A stretch of DNA of 64,000 nucleotides from Fratercula arctica (lineage: Eukaryota > Chordata > Aves > Charadriiformes > Alcidae), in NCBI GenBank assembly GCA_947846985.1, contig CANTUZ010000026.1, forward strand, positions 53,922,730 to 53,986,729, in the 5' to 3' direction. This document shows positions 23,320-34,035 of this stretch, piece after piece (the first letter of the stretch is position 1; the number at the start of each line of letters is the position of its first letter). Position numbers and translations under genes: made by a program. The notes beneath the pieces were generated by a model. The model ran no database searches. It saw nothing but the letters and a program-made list of their open reading frames with translations, and had not been told where the DNA came from.

Positions 23320-23990
23320 TGTCCTGGTTTGAGTGACACGGGACTAATTTGTCTTTCAGTAATTTTACTTTGCAGTAAGGTCTCTTCTATTGCTAGGGAA
23401 AACTGCATTCTTAGAAGACTCTAGTATCTGAATTTTGAAAATATTTACTTTATAGCTAGCTATGGTGTGCAGGTTTCAAGGCCTCAGTGTTTTTAAGCTA
23501 GCCAAGTGCAGGAATGAGGAGGACGAAGACCTGGCCACTTGACACAAGCTGGCCAACAGGATTATTTCATACCATGAACGTCACATTCAATATGAATTAG
23601 AAAGTTTGATGAGAAGCTTTTTCTCTTTCTTGATGGCTATGATTCTGAGAGCTTCTTGCCCTGGTGCCAGACCCCTGAGGCCTTCCCTTCCTCCCAAAGC
23701 CGTTGTGCTCGCAGCGTCCAACATTTGCTGTCCCCTGCTGGGACTTCCTGCTGATAGAGTTGGCTGAGTATAATCCTTGTACATTTTATATTGGCATCAG
23801 GATCAAGATTGGCTCTTTAGTATTATTAATGTTAATTATTTAGTCTTGTTCTGTTAAATCTGTTTGTATTTCAACCCCTTCTTTTTTTTACTTTTTCTTG
23901 ATTCCCCTTCCCAGGTGGGGAGGGGTCATCGGGTGATAGGATAATTGTTTAAATGACAATAAATTGTCATGGGTTCCTCAAGCCATAACA
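23320..23990 (+). mobile_element. Complete solo LTR of an avian endogenous retrovirus (ERVL-like)
   Basis: The element starts tgtcctggtttgag and ends ctcaagccataaca. The ends are inverted copies with 3 mismatches in 14 and have TG...CA termini. It is flanked by a perfect 5 bp direct repeat, atgac, at 23315-23319 and 23991-23995. The 5 bp duplication fits ERVL or some ERV1 families rather than ERVK, which makes 6 bp. A polyadenylation signal AATAAA is at 23958-23963, close to the 3' end, which supports plus orientation. No retroviral genes are present, so it arose by recombination between two LTRs of a provirus. Total length is 671 bp. Confidence 0.88.
23958..23963 (+). promoter_or_regulatory. 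Polyadenylation signal of the solo LTR
   Basis: AATAAA lies 27 bp before the LTR end. In such LTRs it directs cleavage of the retroviral transcript. It could also end other transcripts reading through on the plus strand. Confidence 0.5.
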
Positions 23991-26786
23991 ATGACACATT
24001 TGACTGGCTTTTTAGGTCATCCACTTACTCTAGTCATAAAGGTTAATGTCAAAAATCACTCGTGATGGATGCTGAAGGAGGAACATATTTCATATTTCCA
24101 TCACAGTCCTAGATTTATTCTGCATGGAGGCACCTTGCATGGACAGATAAAGATAAACCCACACAGTGGGCCAAAACTAGCAAGACTTCTTTATTTTGGC
24201 TAACTTTCAGCCTTGATTTCTTCTCTCATGCCCTTTGTCTCTTCTCATACTTCAACAGTCATACTTCCACCTCCCCATGTGCAGGTTATGAGCAGAATGA
24301 GTTCACACTTCCCGTACGTCCACATGGCTCTTGCTAGAGCACGCCAGTGTGGCTGTCTTGGATGTATCATTTGGTAGGTAGCTCATGAGGTTCATGCTGG
24401 AGGTCCCTTATAGACCTGCAACTCTGGCCTACCACTTTGGCTACAGCAGCAGAATGGTCAGATTACTAAAACTGTTGCATAATTGTATATTAATTACATG
24501 ATTCAGGAAGCCAAATAAGCCTCCTAAGAAGGAGATGCAGCAAACTGGCAATATATTCTGCTATGACCTGTTTCATTTCTTATTTTCTGCCTTTCCTTGC
24601 ATTGCGTTCCCTCCTCTTCCTTCTGCAATCCCATCATAAAAAGCCCACCGCAGGGTGATGGATTGAAATAAACATGTGTGTTCACAGCCCTTTAAGCTTT
24701 CCTCTGTAGCTGAGTTCTTAAGATGCCATGCAAATGCAAAAAATTAACTCACGGTGATCCAGCTTCCTTCACCAGCTAATGTTTGTTGAACACGTGAAAA
24801 TTATTTTAATAATATACTGGTACTGAATGCAGCACTCCATGATCTTCCAAAAAATGCTGTATACACAGCCATATCTTATTAAAGACAAGTTGTGCCACAG
24901 TATAAAGGGTAAAAGTAAAGGGTAAACCCCTTCATTTGAGGAGGGGGTGTAATTATTTATTGTGTGTTTTACGACGTCAGTACTTAACAAGGGGAACATT
25001 CTCATCCTTTGTTTCTTCATTTTTGCAACTCCCCATCAAACGTATCAAAGGAGTTTACTGTAGCCAAAAGCTACAGCAGTGGAGGCAGACCTCCTTCCTT
25101 CTTTTTTGTTGGTTTGTTTTTTTTCTTTTGGCTTTCTTGCCTCTATGAGCAGGAGGCTGACTTGTTACGTTAAGGCACAACTTAGCTTTGGACAGCAACC
25201 TGAGTGTCACCAGATCTTATAGACAAGAAATAGAGAAATGATCCACAGAGGCACAGATTAATAAAAATTCTGATAGTAGATTTCACTAATGTTTGAAATC
25301 TGTTATTTTAAACATGAAATCAAGCTTTTTTTAAAACCTTATGCCTCAAGTAGAAAACGCTAAAGGAAAAAGACCATACTTCGGTTCAACAGTTTTTAAA
25401 GCAGTAAAAATAACTAGACCAAATTTAGTTACCACTAGGAATAAAAAGTTTTTTAATTAATTGATGAGCTTTTTGCAGTTATTTTGTATTTACTGGGCAA
25501 AAATTAGAAAGGGTGGTGTTGATACCTGCTGTCCATAATTAATACAGTAATATTCAGAAAACCAAAAAGATCAGATGTACTGTTGTACAATTCACTCAGC
25601 TGCATTTTCCGTCTGAGCAAGTAATATGACAGCTGGATAAAGCTGTTTGTGCCTCAGTAGAATAAATGGAGAGCTAAAATTGCATTCATGAGGAAAAAGG
25701 CATAGGGGTAGGCACACGTGCACACGTGTACACACACACAGAGACTCATGCACATGTATCTGAAGTATTACATTATTTTCTGAAGGAATGAGACAAAATT
25801 GCAAAGCTGTCTTGAATAGCAGCATCTAACTGGTTTAAGATATTTGATCTGGCTTTGCTGCCTTTGTCATGCGGTAACACAGATAAAGACCCGTTAAGCC
25901 ACTGACTCCCGGTTTAATGAGATCTGTGTTCTAGAAGCAAGCCCAAAACACCATCTGGCTGGCTCTCAGCAGTGTAAAAAAAGTCAACCATGGTACCAGA
26001 GGAAAGAGAGGACTGAATTTAAAGAAAAAGACATGAGTGCTGTGGATGAATGTATCAACAGGACTCTGGCTGCAAATTCAAGTATTCTGCCACATACTTT
26101 CAAAGAAAGAATGAAAAATTAAATAATAGTATTGCAGCAGACAGACACTGTAGTCACATTCCTATTTGAATGAAAGAAATATTTTAAACCAAATAATTGA
26201 AAACAACCCTCAGTAGCTCAACTGCTCTGGGAACAACTCTTTTTGTCTGCTATTCCTGGCAGCCTCTGGCAGGTCAGTGCTGAAAATGCAGAGTTCTGGC
26301 TCCCCGGCACAGAACTTTGCTTTCTGGTACACATCCCACTGAGAAAGTCTTCTATGTTGAAATGAAAGTCATTAGATGGGAGTTAAGGCCTCATCGGTGG
26401 CTTATCTCCACAGTTTTTCTTCTGCTCGGGAAAAGGGATTAAAAAGTGTCAATATTTATGTAACACAAAATTAAACTTCTGTTATTTAAACCAGAAAAAG
26501 TAGAATAAAAAAAAATATTGCTATACGCTGAGGTGGAGATAAAGGAGAGGGGCGGGGATATGTAGAATGACTGTATATTTTTCTGGTGTAATGGAAGAGG
26601 TGTTGCTGCACGGCTGCGCTAGGCTCCACCAGTCCCCAAACCAGCCACAGCAGCCCAGCGCTCCCAGGGGACGGCAGAGCCCTGGGCTCACAAGCCATCA
26701 CATCCCTACACCAGAACCCCCTGGCAAACGTAAACAGCCCCAGGCTTGCTTGGACAAGGGTGCGAGTGGATTTGTGCCTTTTTTTT
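23991..26786. other. Unannotated sequence
   Basis: No gene or clear repeat was recognised. A short CA/CACGTG run is at 25711-25741. The interval 26600-26780 is GC-richer and leads into the G-run motif. Confidence 0.55.
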
Positions 26787-26810
26787 GGGGGGTGGGGTGG
26801 GGTGGGGGGG
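26787..26810 (+). repeat. G-run tract, potential G-quadruplex
   Basis: The pattern is G6-T-G4-T-G4-T-G7. It has four G-runs of at least four with single-base loops, the most stable class of intramolecular G-quadruplex motif. It is preceded by a run of eight T. Confidence 0.85.
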
Positions 26811-26993
26811 AGAAGGCACAGAAATGAGCCACGCTGGAAGGCAGAATTAATGAGAATGTGTGAAATCTGATGATGTCTCCACTTCTGTAGAAATAAAACT
26901 TTCACAGTTCCCGAAATGCTTTTATCTTGGTGACCAACGCAGTAATTTGTAATGTGGTGCACTTAGCCAATATATTTAAGGAAGGAAGTGCTG

Positions 26994-27080
26994 TTTTGTG
27001 GTAAAGGCACTGGACTAACTTTCAATTTCTAGCTCTAATAAAGACTTCCTGTGTGACCCTGAGCAGGAATTTTACTCCTC
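26994..27080 (+). mobile_element. MIR SINE relic
   Basis: The words ggtaaaggcactggact and gacttcctgtgtgaccctga follow the MIR order (box-like head, then the 'gtgtgaccttgggc' core). It is a short decayed copy of an ancient amniote SINE. The call is by eye. Confidence 0.55.
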
Positions 27081-30000
27081 CAGTAAAACTTTTCCTACAT
27101 TTTCAAGGGTGTACTTTTAATTTGCAATACCAGACGCAGAGATTTGTGACAGGCAATGTAAACGCAGGGGTCAGCAGTTTATATTAATTCAGAATATTAG
27201 GTGGGTGATTTTATACAAAAGAGGGGAGAAACAATCACTATTTTTCTTGTTTCAAATTTGGGAAGTTTTGACAGGAACCACTTTCCAAATTCATGGAATT
27301 GCTCCTTTCTCTTGCATTTCCCTTTTTTTTCTGTCTTTTTTTTTTTTTCTTTTTTTCCTCCAGGGGAAGACAAGCTGCTTTCTCACACGATCTGCACTCA
27401 ACAAACCTGCCTAGTTTAGTTCCTACAATGAGCTTAGTAGCAGGGAGTGGAGAAAAAGAACTGTGTTTCTTGCCAGTTCAATGTGAAAAATATCAGAGAA
27501 AACCGCTGCTGTATGTAACCCATACACTGCAGTTGTTACCCAAGCTACTGCTTCACATTATAGAATGCACTTGAACTCATTGAGCCCTATGAAGCAAATT
27601 TTTAAAATGTCAAATCGATGCTACAGGATCATCCCTGGAGACAGAGTGGGTGACATTTGTGCTGCTGTGCTAGTGTTATCTGCCTCAGAAGAGGAATATA
27701 TCCGGCATCACATTTAGACTGATAAATAAGACGATAACAGGAAAAAAATAATTCCTTAAGCATTGATAGCATGTATTTACTGCTCCAAACCCATCACGGC
27801 TGTCACATCACATAAAGGAAGCAGAAACAGAAGAGTTGTAGGGAATAGGCTATGTAAGAAGATTAGACAAATGGAAGGCTGGCATCCAACTATGTCCTTC
27901 AGGAGTACAAACTGCCTCCTTATCCATAGGATTCTTCTCCTTCCCCCCTTTAAACACATACTCTATCACCTACAGCTACTGAAAAGCCACCTGTATGCAA
28001 GGGTAAATCACAGCAGTCTGAGGCTCTGCAGCACAAATCACAGTGGATTTCTTGAGGTAAATCTGCAAATAAAAGAGTACTGTGCTCATGTTTCTCTTTC
28101 CTGGCAATTACAAAAACCAATAGCACAAATATGAACATCAGATATTAGAAACAGAAAATCACTTGGCTGATGGAGGGATTGGGAACTAATGAAGCAGGAA
28201 AACTACTGAGTGCAAACGAGTAGAGCTGCAGTGGCTTTAGTTTGATAATTTCACCCAACAGAGGCTATTACAGAGATATGTAGTAGCAGATCTCTGCTTA
28301 GGGGGATATGCTAAGATTTCCATTATCCACCACATTTTTCAGGGGTCAGCAGTTTCAGGCAGAGATTTGCTTTTGATACTTTCTGTTCAGTTATTTTTGT
28401 TAGTCACAAGTTACAAAATACAAAGGACCAGCAGCCTTCCTTTGCCAACATGTGATTTGAAAAACAAAACAAGCAACCTTAGTTCAAATCCTATGCAGGT
28501 ATTAATAGTAGTAAGCACTTTGACAGTAATTTCCTCTGCCCAAAATATGGAATTATTTCACAAAGATTAAGGGCAACATTTTCAAAAGCTTATCTGAAAC
28601 GAAATAATCATGTAGCCAGCTAGCTGGGGACACAAACGGGGGTTTTCAAAGCAGGTGAATGGATATATTTCCATGGCACACGTGCTTGTGCTTGGGTATT
28701 CTATCTCAAGGAAGGATGAGATGAGTATGGGTCATACAAGCACGTTAATTTACGTTTATGTCTCTGTTCTCCTAATTGTGGTCAAAAGTGTGGTGTGTAA
28801 GACTTGTTAAAACGTCTTTCTTTCTTTTTTTTTTTTCCTGAATGGCTTAGAATCCTGGGTAAAGGAAGGTTGAGGTGTGGTGTTTTGTTGTTTTTTGTTT
28901 TTTGATCCCCCCCCCCGTTATAACTGATAATTCCTCTGCAGGGTGATTTGTAGTGGCAGGTTTACAGCCTTCTCAGTCAGCTCCATCGAACGCTTTGGAG
29001 TCCTGATGCTGTGGCTGGGCGGCTTACTTCTCTTGTCTTGAGCTGAAATGTGTTGTCTAGCAACAGACAGCTCTCTTTGCCACACTAGAAGTAATACGAC
29101 GCTTATCTCACCTGTTGTCTGTTCTCCATTTTTCTACCTGCCAAAAGGAAAAAAAAAAAATTGGCTAAGTGTAGGAAAGTTTAGTGGAGAGTGCTTTACG
29201 TACCGAATCACAGAGACACGGGTGCAAGAATTTTAGCTGTGTTGGGACTACACACGCATGCAGTAACAATGTAGGTCAATCTGAATTAAATGTTTTTTTT
29301 TTTAACCAGAAGATGAAACCTTAGAAGGAAGTAGTTTATGACATTATTTAAACAAAACCCTTTTCCTCCTATAAGTAGGGATTCTTTTCAGGAGTGATAC
29401 AAGTTTTGGTGGTAGTTACCCAGCGTAAGAACATACAGACCGTGCACCTGTGCAAGAAAAACCTTGTGATGGCAGCTAAACAGGCAGCAGAAACTGTCTC
29501 CATACAGAATGAATACACCCCACCACCCCTCTCCAGATTTTAAAGCGCTATCAAAATACTATAAATGTGTCTGTGTTCTGAGAAACTCAAGTTTGCATAC
29601 CATGGTTAAGGAGGTATCTTTTAAAATATGGTTATATACTATTAGACTTTGCAACAGTTCTTTGTGGTTGGCAAAATAGTACTGTGTTACAGCCACACCT
29701 GACAAAAAATGGCTGGCTACGTTACTGAATGCGGCATAAGGAGAACTGTGATGAGAAATCTGCCCTCTGACATATTGGTGACAGTAACCACAATTCACTA
29801 CTTGCTCAGGCCAACAAGTGAAATAAATGAGCATTTAAATGTAATACCTAATGGAGACTTGTCAGTAAATAAAACCACTATGCAGGCTATAGCATGACTG
29901 CTAATCCTTTCTCAAGCCTAGGGCAGCAGTGAGCATAAATCATCCTTAAAATGCTTTGGCATACATCTGCAAGATAACTGGAAGACCACATGTAATATCA

Positions 30001-30208
30001 TCTTCATCTAACCTCATTGCGTCCTCCCCTTAATGAGCAACAAAAGAAAAAGGCTAAGATAACATTTAAAATATAATAACTTATTAAATTTTAAATTAGA
30101 AATTAAAAAACCACTGATTTCAGTGTTTTGTTTGGCGTTTTTTTTTTTTTTTTTAACAAATTAAAAATAAATTCTTCTTATCTTTAGAACTCAGTGCAGA
30201 TATTTTTA
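27081..30208. other. Unannotated AT-rich sequence
   Basis: Contains a pyrimidine tract (27323-27357), a run of ten C (28907-28916), and short poly-A and poly-T runs near 29151 and 30140-30154. A 123-codon plus-strand frame at 27763-28134 has no recognisable domain and a composition typical of chance. Confidence 0.55.
27323..27357. repeat. Poly-T/pyrimidine tract
   Basis: T runs interrupted by single C and CTGTC. It is followed by cctccag, so it superficially resembles a polypyrimidine tract and 3' splice site. No coding exon follows. Confidence 0.75.
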
Positions 30209-30285
30209 GGCCCCTATCCAGCAAACTGGTTTTACATGAAATTTAAAGGCAAATTCAATGCCTAAGTGTTTTGCAGGACTGCGTA
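30209..30285. repeat. Palindromic MITE-like relic, short copy
   Basis: The left arm is ggcccctatccagcaaac and the right arm is tgcctaagtgttttgcagga. The reverse complement of the right arm (tcctgcaaaacacttaggca) aligns to the left arm, giving an imperfect terminal inverted repeat. It resembles the element at 37204 and short palindromic repeats widespread in sauropsids. Family unnamed. Confidence 0.4.
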
Positions 30286-31589
30286 TTTAGAACTTATAAT
30301 TTTAATTAAATCTGCAAGCTCATTATTTCAAATACATTTGAATGCATATATAGTACACTTAATACATATTTTTGACATCCATATCTTGTTTAGCATCACA
30401 GTGGCTCAACTTCATAAACTGCATATGTTGCAGCAGATGCCTAATCTGATAAGAATTTAAACATTACTTACATAAGGACAATTCTGTCTTTGCTTACAAC
30501 AGTATAACTCTAAAGTGTTTTTGTTTATTTTGATAGTCTTTAAATGCTAATTTCAAAATCCTTTCCTAAGCACAGCTGCTGTCTCAACAAATACAGTAGC
30601 ATGAGGGGTCTGCATATAAAAACTCCCACAGTGATAACGAAAGAGCAAAGAATTAACAATGTAAAAAAGAGTTGAGCAAGATTTTCAAACATCAGTTCTG
30701 GACTCAGTTTAATGAATTTTAGTGAAATACATGGGTTCAGAAGTCTAGTATATCCATTGGAAACATCCCCGGAGTGTAATGCTAGACAGGATACCTAAAT
30801 GGGTCTCTTCTACAACTCTCCTAGCTTCCATCACAAATACATGCCAGGAGCACACCAAGCTATTATGAAGGGTATATTTGTGTAAGTGTTCTTCCAGCTC
30901 TGGCTGCTCCGAGTCTTGCCCTGAGTAGCATTTTCTTTTGATAGTCTAAATTAAACTTAAAATAAGGCAGATGTATGCATACACCAAATATTTGACATGC
31001 CTTTGTCTCTATGCCCTGCTTAAAAGAGTCAGGTCAACTGGGGAACTTATTTCTCTAATATGTGCTTGAATCTTGACAACACGTAACTAGAGCTATGATA
31101 GATAAAAGCACATGATACTTTACACAGAACTAAAACTAAAATGTTGTCTGTGAATTTCTTTGAAATTCTGTGTTTCTGTCCACTTATGCTTTAACAGAAC
31201 AGTGTCATAAGGAGAAAGACAACACCCACACTAAATAAGAGAAGCCAAATACGTAGCATACATCCACGCTGAGTGGCGAAGTGCCTATGGACATAACATT
31301 CAGTTTGCACAGCTGACTGTATCACAGACAGCAAATAAGAAACATACGCCTTTTCATGGAGCTCCTGTGTGAAACTTCATCCAGAAGAGCAAGACTTAAA
31401 GTAAATAGGCAAAGACAAATTAAACAGAAGAAAAAAAATACATTTCTTTGGCTCAAGATCAAATTAATGCGAAAGCCAAGAACAGCTTGAGAACCAATTT
31501 CATGCTAATAGGCAAATGCTAGTAAAGTATGATGTTTTATAAAGGATTTTCAGTAGAGGTACTGTTATATACTTCAGTGGCTTTGTAAG
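30286..31589. other. Unannotated AT-rich sequence
   Basis: Nothing was recognised on either strand. Confidence 0.6.
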
Positions 31590-31700
31590 ATAAGTACTAT
31601 TTATCCCCATTTCACAAACAATGCAAATGAAGGTCATTAAAGTGCTTGTCCCAGGACATGTGGGATTAAAATAGCGTTTTTCTAATCCTTTCTCTCCGAG
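31590..31700 (-). mobile_element. MIR SINE relic
   Basis: Reading the plus strand gives tactatttatccccatttca, then a degenerate 'gaaggtcattaaagtgcttg' and gtcccaggacatgtggga. This is the reversed MIR series 'attatccccattttaca', 'gaggttaagtgacttgccc' and 'aaggtcacacag'. It is the clearest of the three MIR-like relics here. Confidence 0.6.
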
Positions 31701-33396
31701 GCTGCCATACTAGCTGTCCGTTCTAGCTTACACAGTTCTGGTCAGAACTAAGATATTTTGTCTCCCGGGCATTACTGAAAATTTGATAAGTTTCTGTGTT
31801 GAATTCCCTACTTTTTATTGAAGGCAATTCATGTCAGGAGTCTATTACTGTGCCAGCTACTGCAGGCAGCTGTAAACCACCCATCTGGCATCTGAGAATA
31901 ATGATCCTGATACATATTCAGTGCATTTCCAGGGAGTCCTCTGGAAATCAGATGCACTTCAGGAATAAATTAGGAGGCAAGAGTTCTCTGGGAACGCAGC
32001 TATCTGAGGCAGTATCCTGCCTTAAGCCTTTGCAGGAGCAGTGAAGCATAATGAGATGAAAAGCCAATCGTTAGTGTCTTCTGCGTGTCCCTTCCCTCCT
32101 TTGCAAATCACCCTGCAGTGGTTCAGAGGAAGGAACAGAAGGAGCATACCCTTCACGAAGGACAGAGCAGGTCCACTCGAAAAACCATGCAACTTGGCTT
32201 CTGTTTTACCCAAGATGGGCATATTTGAAGATCTGGTTGCTACATGAAGGAACGGTTAAAAAGTTTCTGGCAGTTGTATCAGTTAAGCTGAAACTCATCC
32301 TTCCTGCCCCTTTTCCAGTCAATTCTAGTACAAAAGAGGAAGTACCTTCTAATGTGCTCTTTGGTGTTTTCCTGTGGCCTGAATGTTAAGCACCTGTTGA
32401 AATGCAGACATAACTGCTAAATGCCTCTTTCGCAAAGCAAACAGAAAAAATGTTACGCAACTAGAAGCTTTCTGGAAGAATGCTGAAGCTGTTGTGAGGT
32501 AAAGCCTGATACTCTGAAGCCACAGAATGGATTGCACACCAAAGACCTGTGAAAAATAATTCATTTCTTGTCATGCAGTTCTTGATTAATGTCTGTAATT
32601 GTTCATTAGCCTACTGTTGCACTATTGAGTTTCTCAAGGGCTCTTGACTTAGAGATACAGCAGATGGCAAGAAGATGCCCACCTGCTCTGTAGAATCAGT
32701 TAGAAACATAACATGTTGCTTCTATAAGGACTCCCTTTCAAACAGATAGAAGCAATTTACAGTCATTTGTCAATCCTTTTTGAGTGCCTGCTCTGCATTT
32801 TTTAGTGGCTGAAAATTATTGCCATACAAATTATTTCCTTACTTTTCTATGTTGAGATTGCAACAAGCAAGGTGATCAAAGAACAAGAATACTTCTGGAC
32901 TAATGTCGTAGCTTCAGAGTGGGTGTTTGATTCCTAAACCTCATTTGATGTGGTAAGCAAAGGCATCCATCATAATTGCTACGGTTGTCTGGTGGGAAAG
33001 CATTTTGAGGTTCAGAATAAACTTCCTTGCAGAGAATCAGAAGTGGTCCTAGCAGTTAATTAATCATAATCTTTTTTCCTCAAAGATATTAATATTAAAA
33101 ATGCTAATGCTTTATGTACTAAGTATAGTACAGAACAGTACTATAGTACAGAAAAAGGTGATTCATTTAACAGGAATGGGTTTTCACTTGAATTGCTGAA
33201 AATGTAGGAAATATCAGAATTAGATTGTTTTTGGTGTATTCACTTTGATACTGTCTTTACTAACATGACCAGATTTACATATGCATATGGAAAAATGGTG
33301 GAAAACAACAGAGGTAGTCTTTTTTAGAGTGGGGGAAACACAGCTATTTGGCACTTACATGGATTTTTCTTTTCTTTGAAAAGTGAGAGAGCTCTC
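31701..33396. other. Unannotated AT-rich sequence
   Basis: No gene or repeat family was recognised. It includes a small direct and inverted repeat at 33124-33153, listed separately. Confidence 0.6.
33124..33153. repeat. Small hairpin with overlapping direct repeat
   Basis: tatagtac (33124-33131) and gtactata (33138-33145) form an 8 bp inverted repeat with a 6-base loop. tatagtacagaa also recurs directly after 18 bp. It could have arisen by local template switching. Confidence 0.6.
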
Positions 33397-34035
33397 AGAA
33401 TCGTCAAATCACAGAACATCCTCAGTTGGAAGGGTCCCACGAGGATCACCAAGTCCAATTCCTGACTCCACACAGGGCAACCTACAAGTTAAACTATGTG
33501 TTGTCTGAATGCTTCTTGAACACTAACAAGCTTGGCCATGGCCATTTCCCTGGGGAGACTGTGGAGTGCTTGACCACCCTCTCAGTAAATAACTTTTTCC
33601 TAATATCCTAATAAAATCTGAACTTTCCCCGATACACCTTTAAGTCATTCCCTTGTGTCCTGTCACCGGACACCAGAGAGAAGAGATCAACATCACTCGT
33701 TCCACTCACCCTCATGAAGATGTTGTAGATAGCAATGAAGTCACCTCTCAGTCTCCTCTTCTGTAAGCTAAACAAATCTAAGTACCCTCAGCAGCTCCTT
33801 GTAGGTCATGGCCGGTAGTCCTTTCAGCACCTTTGTTGCCCTCCATTGGAGATATTCTAATATTTTTATGTCCTACTTATATTGTGGAGCCAAAAACTGC
33901 AAACAGTACTTGAGGTGAGGCCACACCAGCAGGGGGTATAGTGGGACAATCACTTTTGACTGGTTGGCTATCCTGTGCTTAATACACCCCAGGGTACTGT
34001 TGGCCCTTTTGGAGAAATACGTTTTTTGCCGCTTG
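33397..34035 (-). mobile_element. Old CR1 LINE 3' fragment, minus strand
   Basis: The plus strand begins tcagaatcgtcaaatcacag, the reverse of a decayed CR1 tail. It continues through ccttccaactgagga-type 3' UTR words on the minus strand and a much-mutated C-terminal ORF2 region. The recognisable order on the plus strand is: staaataactttttcctaat (RKKFF), tcattcccttgtgtcctgtc, gtcacctctcagtctcctctt (RLRGDL), gcacctttgttgccctccat (RRATKV) and cttgaggtgaggccacacc (VRPHLE). Many stops and indels show greater age than the copies at 11-23 kb. It is truncated near 34035. Confidence 0.85.

Noticed and set aside
27323..27366. Polypyrimidine tract plus cag that looks like a 3' splice site
   Set aside because: The downstream frame is not a recognisable exon and such tracts are common in AT-rich intergenic DNA.
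27763..28134. 123-codon plus-strand frame
   Set aside because: There is no domain or homology I recognise, and the surroundings are ordinary AT-rich sequence.
28560..28680. acattttcaaaagctta ... gttttcaaagcagg, resembling another palindromic repeat family
   Set aside because: The arms are too diverged to align convincingly by eye.
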